Shown here: positions 18,201-26,126 of the stretch, piece after piece
How positions within the stretch are numbered: position 1 is the first letter of the stretch
Layout: the number at the start of each line of letters is the position of its first letter
From: Paenibacillus sp. 1781tsa1
GTDB taxonomy: Bacteria > Bacillota > Bacilli > Paenibacillales > Paenibacillaceae
Direction of reading: 5' to 3'
Assembly (NCBI RefSeq): GCF_024159265.1
Contig: NZ_JAMYWY010000001.1
Span: 2,356,001-2,420,000, forward strand
DNA length: 64,000 nt
Notes under the pieces: generated by a model
Told to the model about the DNA's origin: nothing
What the model saw: only the letters and a program-made list of their open reading frames with translations
Database searches by the model: none
Translations under genes and position numbers: made by a program

Positions 18201-18909
18201 AATCCGGATATGCTGCTGCTGTTGCTTCGAACCAGCCATGAACCGTCTGATTCTCTGGTTCGAGAACGGAAGTATCATTCATTTCACGGTAAAGCAATCG
18301 ATCTGAGGCGGAAAGAATATCTACCGTACCGATTGCTTTCTCACCGTCACGCACGAGGGCGAGTAGAAGAGTCTGATAATATTCTGCATATCTCAGCACA
18401 GTAGACTCTTTTAAAAGTGAACTATCATAGAACAGATCGAGGATGAGCATGTTCCGATCATCTCGAACGTTCCAATTTAATATTTGAGGAGCTTGGGGCA
18501 ACTGTACGCTATTCAGCATAAAAAACGTTTCAGGGTATCCACCGTTTTGCAACGTGTATTCAATCTTGAGCTGCTCGGAAACCTGATGACATAGTTGGTT
18601 GAAGGTCAATTTGCCCTGAATCTGTAAAGAAAGATAGGAAGCTGCCTGATCGGGGGCAAGTATACCTATGGCAAGTTCCTGTTCAGCTGACAATCGGAAT
18701 AACAAGGCTGCATAAGCTGAGAGGAGTACCGGGTACACCATCTGTTCTCCAAACTTCTGTTTAAGATCACGACTCAGAGAAGCATGTAATGTGATTTGAG
18801 CAGACTGATAAGAGAATGATTGTTGACGTCGCCCAAAATCCAGTGGAATCTGCAGAACGGGCAAGCTAGATTCCATGGAATGGGTAGAAGATGGTTGGTT
18901 TTCAATCAC
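15202..18909 (-). CDS. single-module NRPS: partial condensation, adenylation, carrier, thioester reductase
   Basis: About 1235 aa. Residues 15-205 resemble only the C-terminal half of a condensation domain, and no HHxxxDG motif is present. The adenylation domain (about 215-730) has YIIYTSGSTGKPKG, NVYGPTE and APTGKINRK. The carrier domain has FFNIGGDSLRV with the phosphopantetheine Ser776. The C-terminal reductase (from about 854) has VLLTGATGYLGSH for NADPH and catalytic Tyr1022/Lys1026 (YSDSK). The product should be released as an aldehyde or alcohol. Aligning to GrsA gives a pocket code of about DAWTTAVVAK, near but not equal to Phe-type codes. GTG 18909 follows AAGGAGG by about ten bases; TTG 18933 is an alternative. 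No other biosynthetic genes adjoin it. Confidence 0.88.
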   Translation of the reverse strand: MIENQPSSTHSMESSLPVLQIPLDFGRRQQSFSYQSAQITLHASLSRDLKQKFGEQMVYPVLLSAYAALLFRLSAEQELAIGILAPDQAASYLSLQIQGKLTFNQLCHQVSEQLKIEYTLQNGGYPETFFMLNSVQLPQAPQILNWNVRDDRNMLILDLFYDSSLLKESTVLRYAEYYQTLLLALVRDGEKAIGTVDILSASDRLLYREMNDTSVLEPENQTVHGWFEATAAAYPDSPAITSPSKSYTYRELNERANQVARVLLSNGLQKGEFVSIFMDRSLETIISLLGILKAGGAYVPIDPEHPQERNSYIVEDTASSFVLTTEASFAQASSLFSSIATVRQILAVDGRLAGFAASNPNLDIQPDDLAYIIYTSGSTGKPKGALIAHRGVTNLGSVVQRDCDIQPGDVLTQFATYSFDASVWDTIGALFYGAELYLLSAEERVSVEEFASAIERTGTTIITILPTIFFNQLASYLSDEGFHKLAKVRIITVAGEALYGEQVRAFQRKFGNQIDIVNVYGPTECTVATATHRISEQVPEHVVNIPIGKPIHNYKVYIVNEEQQLCPVGVPGEVYIATPALAKGYLNQPERTEQAFIENPFAIGEKIYKSGDIAKLLDNGLLEYVGRSDSQLKIRGHRIEIGEIEDHFARLDQIQNVAVIPKKESDGQNMLVGYFTSKDGSNLSVSDIKAALTAKLPSYFVPKWICQLDEMPIAPTGKINRKAMVSLPHVERHEDRPDRVMPETETESIILNAWKEILQHDDFGVEDSFFNIGGDSLRVIHVLVILKPHYPQLKIADFFAEKTVRALARRVEVLSQSATEVAQSAVTDGMITQLSEHPVELASQLGYPLIREPEHVLLTGATGYLGSHVLQQLILNSSTRIYTLVRRPSNGITAMERLTKVLEGYFGKQLTDQLAARVEIIEGDLEQPNLGLSAEQTAYVQERIDRVIHCAADVRHFGDADQFAKTNVEGTVALLDLIRSKPGASFHHVSTMGIPEDLALSGQWESSLQYDRFPADLHVDNLYSDSKLEAEKVLMIAAEEGVPVSIYRAGNLTCHSETGRFQSNIDSNAFYRMIKAMLLLGKAPAADWMVDFTPINYASEAIVHLALRQDTAGRVFHICNPEPIRYDELIRSVNRAGYNVETLPFAEYTRWLFDASISKEPEALQLAIAQLEGDGAKDSAYVYACPVTTAYVEPAGISCAKTDDRFISAMLDYAVQIGYFPAAIRRHNGTSTAME

Positions 18910-18955
18910 TTCAGTTATTCCTCCTTGGTTCAAACCGAATGTTTGTGGATTTGAA

Positions 18956-20722
18956 TTATTGTTTGCTTACATTGAAATGAGAGATCAGTTCTTGAAGTTC
19001 CTCAGACATGCTGTTAAGGCGTGTGGAGGAGTCTACCAGTGTAATCAAGGATGCTTTTTGCTCATCAACAGATGAGGAAATTTGTTCACTGCTGTTTGCT
19101 GTCTTGCTTACGCTGGATGACAAGTCCTCTGCTGTAGCAGTCATTTCCTCCGTACCCGCAGAGATTTCTTCCGTCGCGCTTGATACTTCCTGAATCTGAT
19201 TAGATACTTTTTTCGCTGCTTCTAAAATATCTTCGAACAGTTGCCCTGTTTGATCGGCTACGCTGAGCCCTGTATCTACTTCTGACGTACCTTGTTCCAT
19301 AGCACGTACTGCTTGTTTGATTCCAGCTTGAATCTCCTGGATCAATACGCCAACCTGGCTGGTCGCTTGTTCAGATTGCTCGGCAAGTTTGCGTACTTCA
19401 CCTGCAACAACTGCAAATCCTCTTCCTTCTTCACCAACACGTGCTGCTTCAATGGAGGCATTCAGGGCAAGCAAGTTTGTTTGGCTGGAGATTCCCGAGA
19501 TGATATTGAGAATATCGCCGATTTCCTGTGAACGACTTTCCAGAACCTCAATGGCAGAAGCGGTATTCTTAACTGATTCGGTAATCAGATTCATCTGTTC
19601 GGATACCTGACGGACAACGCTGTTACCTTGTTGTGAACGACGTTCCATTTCATAGGCTTCATCCGCTACACTTGCAGAGCTGCTGGCAATCGTCTGGATT
19701 ACGGTAGCCATCTCGGACATGGCACGTGCACTATCGCGGGTTGCCTGTTCCTGTGAACGAATGTTAGAAGTGATTTGAGTCACGTTGTTATTAATAGAAT
19801 CTGCATTCTCACTGTTGCGTTCCGAAACTTCATATAGCTCTTTGGCAGACTGATTAACTTCTTGTGATGTGATTTGCACTTTAACGATAGTATCGTTGAT
19901 TTTGCGAACCATGGTGTTGAACTTCTCGTTAACGAGTCCCAGATCGTCTTTGCCTGTCGGAATGTTGACATTCAAATTACCCCGACTGACGTCATCAATT
20001 CCTTTGATCAAGTGACGGATAGGGGAAAGTGTGTTTTTAACGACAAGGTATTGGATAATCAGGAATAATAGCAAAAAGGCTACAAGGATGATAATTCCAT
20101 TTTTTAGCAAGGAGTTAAGTCCTGCGGGTACGGCTGATGCATCTGCATCAATGGCAAAATATGAGAAAATCTTACCGTTGCTGTCTTTGATTGGATATGC
20201 AATGGTTGTCCATGTTCCGAAATCATCGGAATAGAATGTGGTGAATGTTGGGCGATCCGTATTAAGCATTTCTTTCAGTGCGTTGGCTACAACGACCGGC
20301 TGCTCATACATGTCACCGATATTTACGTTCTCACTTTGAAAAGCCTCTCTTAGGTTGGTCGGCATCGCTACAAGGGAAGTTAATCGCTTGTTATCGCCAC
20401 CGAGCTCAACACCGAAGATGTAGGCTTGTGCAATGTTAGGGTAATATTCTTGCATTTCATCGAAATACGCTCGTAATTTCGTTTGTGTTGCTCCATCATA
20501 GCTACCTTCGGCAATAGCAGCTTGTACCTCGGCAGGATTGATATCTTCAGCCCATTTTTTGGTGATTTGTTCCACCTGTCCATGCAGTTGATCAACAAGA
20601 ACTGTTTTTTGAAAATAGTAACTGCTTGCGATAAGTGCTACCCCGATGATAATGATATTGGTAAATGAGAGTAACAAATTTTTGGAGAAAAACGACATGC
20701 TTTTCCAACTTAATGATTTCAC
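18956..20722 (-). CDS. methyl-accepting chemotaxis protein
   Basis: A 588-residue chemoreceptor. TM1 is at about 13-35, followed by an extracytoplasmic sensing domain (about 36-205, Cache-like, substrate unknown), TM2 at about 207-228, a HAMP segment, and the cytoplasmic coiled-coil signalling domain with hairpin tip [20 protein letters not shown] and [17 protein letters not shown]. It signals to CheA/CheW in the polar array. The start is GTG, with AGGAGTGG upstream. It is 46 bases downstream of the NRPS start on the same strand orientation, with no obvious terminator between, so some read-through into the NRPS gene is possible. Confidence 0.93.
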   Translation of the reverse strand: MKSLSWKSMSFFSKNLLLSFTNIIIIGVALIASSYYFQKTVLVDQLHGQVEQITKKWAEDINPAEVQAAIAEGSYDGATQTKLRAYFDEMQEYYPNIAQAYIFGVELGGDNKRLTSLVAMPTNLREAFQSENVNIGDMYEQPVVVANALKEMLNTDRPTFTTFYSDDFGTWTTIAYPIKDSNGKIFSYFAIDADASAVPAGLNSLLKNGIIILVAFLLLFLIIQYLVVKNTLSPIRHLIKGIDDVSRGNLNVNIPTGKDDLGLVNEKFNTMVRKINDTIVKVQITSQEVNQSAKELYEVSERNSENADSINNNVTQITSNIRSQEQATRDSARAMSEMATVIQTIASSSASVADEAYEMERRSQQGNSVVRQVSEQMNLITESVKNTASAIEVLESRSQEIGDILNIISGISSQTNLLALNASIEAARVGEEGRGFAVVAGEVRKLAEQSEQATSQVGVLIQEIQAGIKQAVRAMEQGTSEVDTGLSVADQTGQLFEDILEAAKKVSNQIQEVSSATEEISAGTEEMTATAEDLSSSVSKTANSSEQISSSVDEQKASLITLVDSSTRLNSMSEELQELISHFNVSKQ

Positions 20723-21209
20723 TAAATTCCACTCCTGATCTTCTTTAAATTAAGAAACTTTAGGGTTGCTTTGGTACAGTGAACTAGATCATTCCGTGAT
20801 CCCCTCCAAAGGAAATTTATGCGACCATGGTCTTGGTTTATCAGTCGCTTTCGTAGAGACTTATGTACCGTATGAACCATAGGTGTCTAATTATTAAAAC
20901 ACATCTATAATTAATATGTCGTATAAAATGTCGTTAAATTGAATAGTATTGTTAAATTTTTTTTAATATTTTACGTATTTATGGACATATCAGATGGTTT
21001 ATAGGTATTTAGAACTGTTTATTTTAAAATTTCCCATTTTTTAGCTTCATTCTGTATTCTATAACATGGTGGGTAAAAAAAACATCCTTCAACAACACAA
21101 AAATAGGATGGCAAAGATGCAACAGAAGGCACGGATATACATCGGAAGCGGTTTTATCTATAATAACTACATATGCATTTCTCAAATTATGAGCAGCGGG
21201 GGTTTATAG
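20723..21209. other. 487-base intergenic region between divergent chemoreceptor and rpiA
   Basis: No protein gene is visible. It holds the rpiA promoter (21136-21164), an AT-rich stretch around 20900-21060, and a possible folded leader for the chemoreceptor at 20773-20869 on the minus strand: GGTACA/TGTACC outer arms, GCGAC/GTCGC and GATCA/TGATC inner hairpins. The pairings are short and could arise by chance; it does not match the c-di-GMP riboswitch consensus. Confidence 0.4.
21136..21164 (+). promoter_or_regulatory. sigma-A promoter of rpiA
   Basis: TATACA (21136-21141) and TATAAT (21159-21164) are 17 bases apart, with the rpiA start codon at 21210. Confidence 0.6.
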
Positions 21210-21881
21210 ATGAATCTTAAACAGATAGCAGCAGAGCGTGCGGCAGAATATGTTGAAGATGGAATGAAGGTAGGATTGGGTACAGGTTCAACAGCTTATT
21301 ATGCCATCTGCCGAATCGGTGAGCGGGTACGCGATGGATTGAACATTCAAGCAGTTGCTACTTCAGAGGCCTCGGACAAGCTTGCCCGTGAATGGGGGAT
21401 TCCCATCATCCCATTTGACCAGATTGGACGTCTGGATCTGACCATTGATGGCGCTGATGAAGTAGATCCCGAATTTAACCTGATTAAAGGGGGAGGCGGG
21501 GCTCTTTTGCGTGAGAAAATTGTGGCGGCCAATAGTGACAAATTGATTATTGTTGCGGATGGCAGCAAAGCCGTGCAAAAGTTGGGTAAATTCCCGCTTC
21601 CGGTTGAGGTTGTTCCATTTGCTTCGGAGTGGACCTTCCAGGCGCTCGAAAAATTGGGGTGTCAACCACAGTGGCGGATGGATGGACAGCAACGTTATCT
21701 GACAGACAACGGAAACCTGATAGCGGATTGTCATATGGAAGCGATTGATCACGCTGCGAACCTTAATGTTCAATTGAACATGTTACCAGGTGTTGTGGAT
21801 AACGGACTATTTGTTGATATGGCTAATACAGTCATTCTTGCCAACGCGGACGGTAGTATCGAAGAGCTTCATCGTTCTTAA
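21210..21881 (+). CDS. rpiA: ribose-5-phosphate isomerase A
   Basis: A 223-residue enzyme that interconverts ribose 5-phosphate and ribulose 5-phosphate in the pentose phosphate pathway. All family motifs are present: GLGTGSTAYY near the N-terminus, TIDGADEVDPEFNLIKGGGG with the catalytic Asp and Glu, and ALLREKIVA. Length is normal for RpiA. GGGGG lies seven bases before ATG. A GNAT gene begins just downstream, so the two may be co-transcribed. Confidence 0.96.
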   Translation: MNLKQIAAERAAEYVEDGMKVGLGTGSTAYYAICRIGERVRDGLNIQAVATSEASDKLAREWGIPIIPFDQIGRLDLTIDGADEVDPEFNLIKGGGGALLREKIVAANSDKLIIVADGSKAVQKLGKFPLPVEVVPFASEWTFQALEKLGCQPQWRMDGQQRYLTDNGNLIADCHMEAIDHAANLNVQLNMLPGVVDNGLFVDMANTVILANADGSIEELHRS

Positions 21882-21906
21882 TATGGAAGAGGGTGCGTTA
21901 CATTTC

Positions 21907-22506
21907 ATGAAAGAACTACCAATCGTGGATGGTGAACTTGTTCTCCGATGTGTGGAGAAAAAGGATCTGAAAGAACTCTATGAATTGATCTACAGTGATG
22001 TCGTACCTGAATGGAAGCAATGGGATGCACCCTATTACCCACTTAAACACGAAAGTTATGAAAGTTTCGAACAAGGTATGCTCAAACGGTTGGACGTTGA
22101 TCCAGATGATTCCAAACCGGTATCGATCCGTATCATTGAATCCGACAGACAAATTGTGGGCACGATCAGCTATTATATAGAAGATGAGTTATCCATGTGG
22201 CTGGAAATGGGGATTGTAATATACAGATCTGCCCAGTGGGGACGCGGGGTTGGTACACGTTCACTTGTCATGTGGTCAAGTCATTTGTTCGAACATCTTC
22301 CTTTGGTTCGGGTTGGACTGACTACTTGGTCCGGTAATGAACGAATGATACGTGCGGCTGTAAAAGCCGGATTACAGGTGGAAGGGCGAATGCGGAAGTG
22401 TCGTATCGTTCGTGGGGAGTACAATGATTCAATTCGTATGGGGATGCTCCGTGAGGAGTGGGAGCAGAAGCTGGCCCCTCATACGAGCCGAAATGTAAAC
22501 AACTGA
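21907..22506 (+). CDS. GNAT-family N-acetyltransferase (RimJ/RimL-like)
   Basis: About 199 aa. The fold is of the RimJ/RimL type: IVDGELVLRCVEKKDLKELYELI at the start, WGRGVGTRSL as the acetyl-CoA loop, and NERMIRAAVKAGLQVEGRMRKCRIVRGEYNDSIRMGML at the end. Candidate starts are ATG 21907 (GAGGG upstream, rather far) and ATG 21883; the first matches the usual family start better. It is likely co-transcribed with rpiA and the following marR. Substrate unknown. Confidence 0.85.
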   Translation: MKELPIVDGELVLRCVEKKDLKELYELIYSDVVPEWKQWDAPYYPLKHESYESFEQGMLKRLDVDPDDSKPVSIRIIESDRQIVGTISYYIEDELSMWLEMGIVIYRSAQWGRGVGTRSLVMWSSHLFEHLPLVRVGLTTWSGNERMIRAAVKAGLQVEGRMRKCRIVRGEYNDSIRMGMLREEWEQKLAPHTSRNVNN

Positions 22507-22521
22507 TGGAGGATTATTGAA

Positions 22522-22983
22522 ATGCTGAACACGGAGGACAACCGGGAACTGTCTTTACAATTATTCGTGGTTCTTGTTCGAGCCTACAATTCTGTGACCT
22601 CACGTTCCAATCGGGACATCCAGAGTCACGGACTGAATACGACAGAATTTGGTGTGCTTGATTTGTTATATCATAAGGGACCGCAGGCATTGCAAAAGAT
22701 TGGTGAAAAAGTGCTAATGTCCAGTGGTAATATTACGTATGTTGTAGATAAGTTGCAAAATAAAAATCTGCTGTTTCGTCGACCATCCAAGGAAGACCGG
22801 CGTGTCATTTACGCTGAGTTAACCGATGAAGGAAGAGAATTGTTCACACAGATATTTCCTCAACACCATCAGGTCATCATCGATGCTTTGGAAGGACTTG
22901 ATCCTGCCGAGAAAGTGGATGCGATTCGGATGTTGAAGAAGCTGGGACTGGCGGCAGAAGGGAAAACTGACTTGCGTTCATAA
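22522..22983 (+). CDS. MarR-family transcriptional regulator
   Basis: A 153-residue winged-helix protein. The recognition helix region reads VLMSSGNITYVVDKLQNKNLLFRRPSKEDRRVIYAELT, including the DRR wing. It resembles the MhqR/YkvE-type regulators of Bacillota. GGAGG precedes the ATG. It follows a GNAT gene by 15 bases, and its own last codons form the left arm of the terminator. Target genes cannot be deduced here. Confidence 0.88.
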   Translation: MLNTEDNRELSLQLFVVLVRAYNSVTSRSNRDIQSHGLNTTEFGVLDLLYHKGPQALQKIGEKVLMSSGNITYVVDKLQNKNLLFRRPSKEDRRVIYAELTDEGRELFTQIFPQHHQVIIDALEGLDPAEKVDAIRMLKKLGLAAEGKTDLRS

Positions 22984-23000
22984 CGCAGGTCAGTTTTTTT
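22963..23000 (+). terminator. terminator overlapping the end of marR
   Basis: AAAACTGAC and TGCGTT pair with AACGCA and GTCAGTTTT around a CAT loop, followed by a T-run. The stop codon lies in the hairpin. Confidence 0.88.
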
Positions 23001-23074
23001 GTGGAACCAAAAGTACAGGCTTATACTGGCTGACTGACTTGCAAGGCCCTCCATAATATAGGAAGATTATTCTA

Positions 23075-23121
23075 TACATGCATGGCATAAAATACATGAT
23101 CTTCAGAAATTCATGTATAAT
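23075..23121 (+). promoter_or_regulatory. promoter with repeated TACATG half-sites before the B12 sensor gene
   Basis: TATAAT at 23116-23121 is a likely -10 box with a poor -35. TACATG occurs at 23075 and 23093, and its complement CATGTA at 23112, about 18 bases apart. TACATGA/TCATGTA forms a 7-bp inverted repeat with an 11-base spacer overlapping the -10. This is a plausible operator; the binding protein is unknown. Confidence 0.45.
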
Positions 23122-23270
23122 GGAACAGAACTTTTTAGAGCGGAATGGATGGATTGTTTGGATCAAATAGAAGAACCTATCCCGATTGCAAGTTAGCTAA
23201 CATTGATCTCATTCTGGATTAGTCACGAATGATGATGGAGATGTGATGCGGGTAGAGGAGGGGTGCATCT

Positions 23271-24365
23271 ATGAGTTATCAAGAAGCAGGAGAACGTTTA
23301 CTCCTGGAATCGGGGATCTTAGCTGATAAAATAACGGAGAAACAATATCTTAGACAGCCCGATTTACTTAAGCGATTTGGTGAGAACGGAAAAATGCGAA
23401 CCAAACAGGATTCTCAGTATAGCTTGAACTATTTGGCAGAAAGTGCGCTCTTACAGAGTCCAGGCCTGTTTACTCATTATATTGCCTGGCTGAAAGTTCT
23501 ACTTGAAGGTTACAAGGTATCACAAGAAGACCTAACGATTAATCTCAACCTGATTAAAGAGGCATTGGAAGAAGAATTTGACCATCCGTCAAAGGCACTT
23601 CTGCTCGATTATCTGGAGATGGGAATATATAGAACAACACAAATGGAGTCACAGGCGGGTTATATTAACGAATCCATGCCATATGGAGATGCTGCGCAAT
23701 CGTACTTGCAGTGTTTACTTGAGAATAAACGGAAAGAAGCCTTCGAGATCATTGAAGCTCAGTTAGAAGCTGGAGTGACGATTCGTGATATTTATCGATA
23801 TATTTTTCAGCCTACCCAATATGAAGTCGGGCGATTGTGGCAGAGCCATCGGATCAGTGTGGGGCAAGAGCACTTTTGTACGGCAGCGACCCAATCATTC
23901 ATCTCACGTCTCTATTCTCGCTGGTTGACTCATGCGGGTCAGGGTAAAAGGCTGGTTGCCACCTGTGTAGGCAATGAACAACATGAGATCGGACTGCGTA
24001 TGCTCACAGATGTGTTCGAGATGGAAGGCTGGGATACGCACTATCTGGGAGCCAATGTTCCTAATGGAAGTGTGGTCGAGGCTATAGAGCGCCATCAGGG
24101 TGATGTTGTTGCGATTTCAGTTACGATGACGTATCACCTTCATCTGGCCAAAGAATTGATTCAACTGATTCGTCATCATCCGGCAACGGCACATGTGAAG
24201 ATTATGGTCGGGGGATATCCTTTTAATATTGATCAGGAGTTATGGAAAACGATAGGAGCCGACGGTTATGCTCCGGGAGCCGATGAGGCAGTTGCGGTTG
24301 CAGAACAATTATTGACTCAGCCAGCTACATGCAATCATCTGGATCTGGATATGGTTAGGGATTAG
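23271..24365 (+). CDS. CarH-like B12-binding photoreceptor domain protein without DNA-binding domain
   Basis: A 364-residue soluble protein. Residues 1-130 are a helical domain I do not recognise (YSLNYLAESALLQSPGLFTHY). Residues 135-220 form the four-helix cap with a W-x9-EH motif (Trp190, Glu200, His201), the signature of light-sensing AdoCbl proteins such as CarH. Residues 226-350 form the Rossmann B12-binding domain with ExHxxG (Glu236, His238, Gly241), where His238 would be the lower cobalt ligand, and a GG at 314-315. CarH uses the same ExHxxG form. Unlike CarH it has no MerR domain, so its output is probably through the histidine kinase encoded 15 bases downstream. Light response is inferred from motifs. 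Confidence 0.85.
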   Translation: MSYQEAGERLLLESGILADKITEKQYLRQPDLLKRFGENGKMRTKQDSQYSLNYLAESALLQSPGLFTHYIAWLKVLLEGYKVSQEDLTINLNLIKEALEEEFDHPSKALLLDYLEMGIYRTTQMESQAGYINESMPYGDAAQSYLQCLLENKRKEAFEIIEAQLEAGVTIRDIYRYIFQPTQYEVGRLWQSHRISVGQEHFCTAATQSFISRLYSRWLTHAGQGKRLVATCVGNEQHEIGLRMLTDVFEMEGWDTHYLGANVPNGSVVEAIERHQGDVVAISVTMTYHLHLAKELIQLIRHHPATAHVKIMVGGYPFNIDQELWKTIGADGYAPGADEAVAVAEQLLTQPATCNHLDLDMVRD

Positions 24366-24380
24366 GAGAGGGATGATGTG

Positions 24381-26090
24381 ATGTCTACTGAGAACGGAGA
24401 GATACAGAGGCTGCGCAGAACGATTGAGCAGTTATCGGATCAGATGATCCGGAGCAAAGAGCAAGAGGAACGGATACTCGCGGAGTTCTCGGATATGAAT
24501 AATGAACTGGTAACACTCCAGCGTCTGCTTGCGAAGAACAATAACAGTCTTGAAGCTGCACGTCAGCAAGCAGTAGATGCAGGGGAATCCAAAAGCGCAT
24601 TTATTGCAGGCATCAGTCATGATTTTCGCACGCCATTAAATGGCATATTGGGGATGGCTGAGATGCTTAAGCTGTCCCCCTTGTCTGAAGAACAGGAGAC
24701 TTCGGTTTCCGTTATACAGGATGCTGCCAAACTGCTGCTTAAGTTGATTCAGGATCTTCTGGATCTATCCAAACTTGAGGCGGGTCAGATGCGGCTTGAA
24801 CGGGGAGAAGTGGATCTGCAAGAGACGATAAATTATATTGCTCGTTTGCTTGAACCCCAAGTCAGAAAGAACGGCAATCAGTTATCGGTAGATTATGACC
24901 CCAGAATCTCTACTCTTCTTGAAGGGGATTCAACGAGGATTACACAGATATTGATCAATCTCATTCAAAATGCGAACAAATTCACATCAGAAGGCTCTGT
25001 ACAGATACGAATCACTCTTAGCAAGGATGATGTGAACAAGCAAATCATTCGATTTGAAGTTGAAGATACAGGGATTGGTATTTCGGAGGAAGACCAGGGC
25101 CAATTATTTCAACCCTATATGCAGACAGAACGAGGACGCTCGAGAGAGTATGAGGGGACAGGGCTTGGATTATCCATCTGCAGGTCACTCGTTATACTAA
25201 TGGAAGGTGAGATTGGAGTAGACAGTCATGAGGGTGAAGGATCAACATTCTGGTTCGAACTTGCACTTGGCAAAAAAAACGTCAATCAGGCCGTGAATGA
25301 GTCTTCTACTTCCACTCCAGAGTATCAGGTAGAGGATATGCGTGATGAAGCTGCTTCTGTATCTGTATTGCTGGCGGATGATAATGTCATTAACCGGCAG
25401 CTTGTTATGCTGCAACTCAAAAAACTGGGAATAACCCAAGTGGATACTGTAGTGAATGGGGAAGAGGCCGTTGCTGCTTTTCACAGTAAAAAATACAGTT
25501 TGATTCTCATGGATTATATGATGCCATTGATGGACGGTTTGGAAGCAACACGCAAAATCCGCTCGATAGAAATGGATGAAATGCGCCATACCACACCAAT
25601 CATTGCAATGACAGGTAATGTTATGCAGGGAGAGAAAGACAAGTGTATGGAAGCCGGGATGAACGACTTTATTGGCAAACCCTTCACGCTGGAAGTGCTG
25701 AGTAAGATGATCCAGAAGTGGCAGCAATCCTCCGAAGCGACAGAGGTACTGAATATGAGCATCGTGCATGAGATTGCGGAATTAAACACCGATGGCGATC
25801 GCACACTCCTCGGCATGTTGTTGGACATGTATCGTACCGAAACACCTGGCAAAATTGAGGTGCTGCGCAGAAATATTGTGTCGGGCGACCATGTTGCTGC
25901 AACTGAGGTAGCCCATGATCTGAAATCAGGGAGTCTGAGTCTGGGGATTCGTTATTTATCAACTTTGTTTGCCCAGATAGAGCAGTTCGCGAAGGAAGGT
26001 CAATCACGGAAAGCAGAACCTTTGCTGGATGCTTTGTTACCTGCCTACCAAGCCGCCTGTGCGTCACTGCAACGAGTAAGTAAAGATTGA
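24381..26090 (+). CDS. soluble hybrid histidine kinase (HisKA-HATPase-REC-HPt)
   Basis: About 569 aa with no membrane segment and no PAS or GAF domain. A coiled coil (about 5-65) leads into HisKA with GISHDFRTPLNG (His80), then the ATPase domain with LINLIQNANKF, DTGIGI and GTGLGL, a receiver domain with phospho-acceptor Asp378 (LILMDYMMP), and a C-terminal HPt with AHDLKSGS (His512). The coiled coil is the only input region, so the stimulus must come from a partner; the B12-binding protein just upstream is the obvious candidate. ATG 24381 fits AGGAGAGG better than the overlapping GTG at 24378. The final response regulator is not in this neighbourhood. Confidence 0.92.
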   Translation: MSTENGEIQRLRRTIEQLSDQMIRSKEQEERILAEFSDMNNELVTLQRLLAKNNNSLEAARQQAVDAGESKSAFIAGISHDFRTPLNGILGMAEMLKLSPLSEEQETSVSVIQDAAKLLLKLIQDLLDLSKLEAGQMRLERGEVDLQETINYIARLLEPQVRKNGNQLSVDYDPRISTLLEGDSTRITQILINLIQNANKFTSEGSVQIRITLSKDDVNKQIIRFEVEDTGIGISEEDQGQLFQPYMQTERGRSREYEGTGLGLSICRSLVILMEGEIGVDSHEGEGSTFWFELALGKKNVNQAVNESSTSTPEYQVEDMRDEAASVSVLLADDNVINRQLVMLQLKKLGITQVDTVVNGEEAVAAFHSKKYSLILMDYMMPLMDGLEATRKIRSIEMDEMRHTTPIIAMTGNVMQGEKDKCMEAGMNDFIGKPFTLEVLSKMIQKWQQSSEATEVLNMSIVHEIAELNTDGDRTLLGMLLDMYRTETPGKIEVLRRNIVSGDHVAATEVAHDLKSGSLSLGIRYLSTLFAQIEQFAKEGQSRKAEPLLDALLPAYQAACASLQRVSKD

Positions 26091-26126
26091 AGATATCTCA
26101 AAAAGGAAAGAGGGTAGGACCCGTTC

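Noticed and set aside
15202..20722. An NRPS biosynthetic cluster including the chemoreceptor
   Set aside because: The neighbours are a TraX-like protein and a chemoreceptor, with no tailoring, transport or phosphopantetheinyl transferase gene.
20723..20880. c-di-GMP riboswitch or sigma-D promoter before the chemoreceptor
   Set aside because: The GEMM core motifs are absent and no TAAA box lies at the proper distance from the one GATAA-like element.
25242..25769. Minus-strand open frame opposite the hybrid kinase
   Set aside because: It contains many His and Cys residues typical of antisense reading and overlaps the conserved receiver domain.
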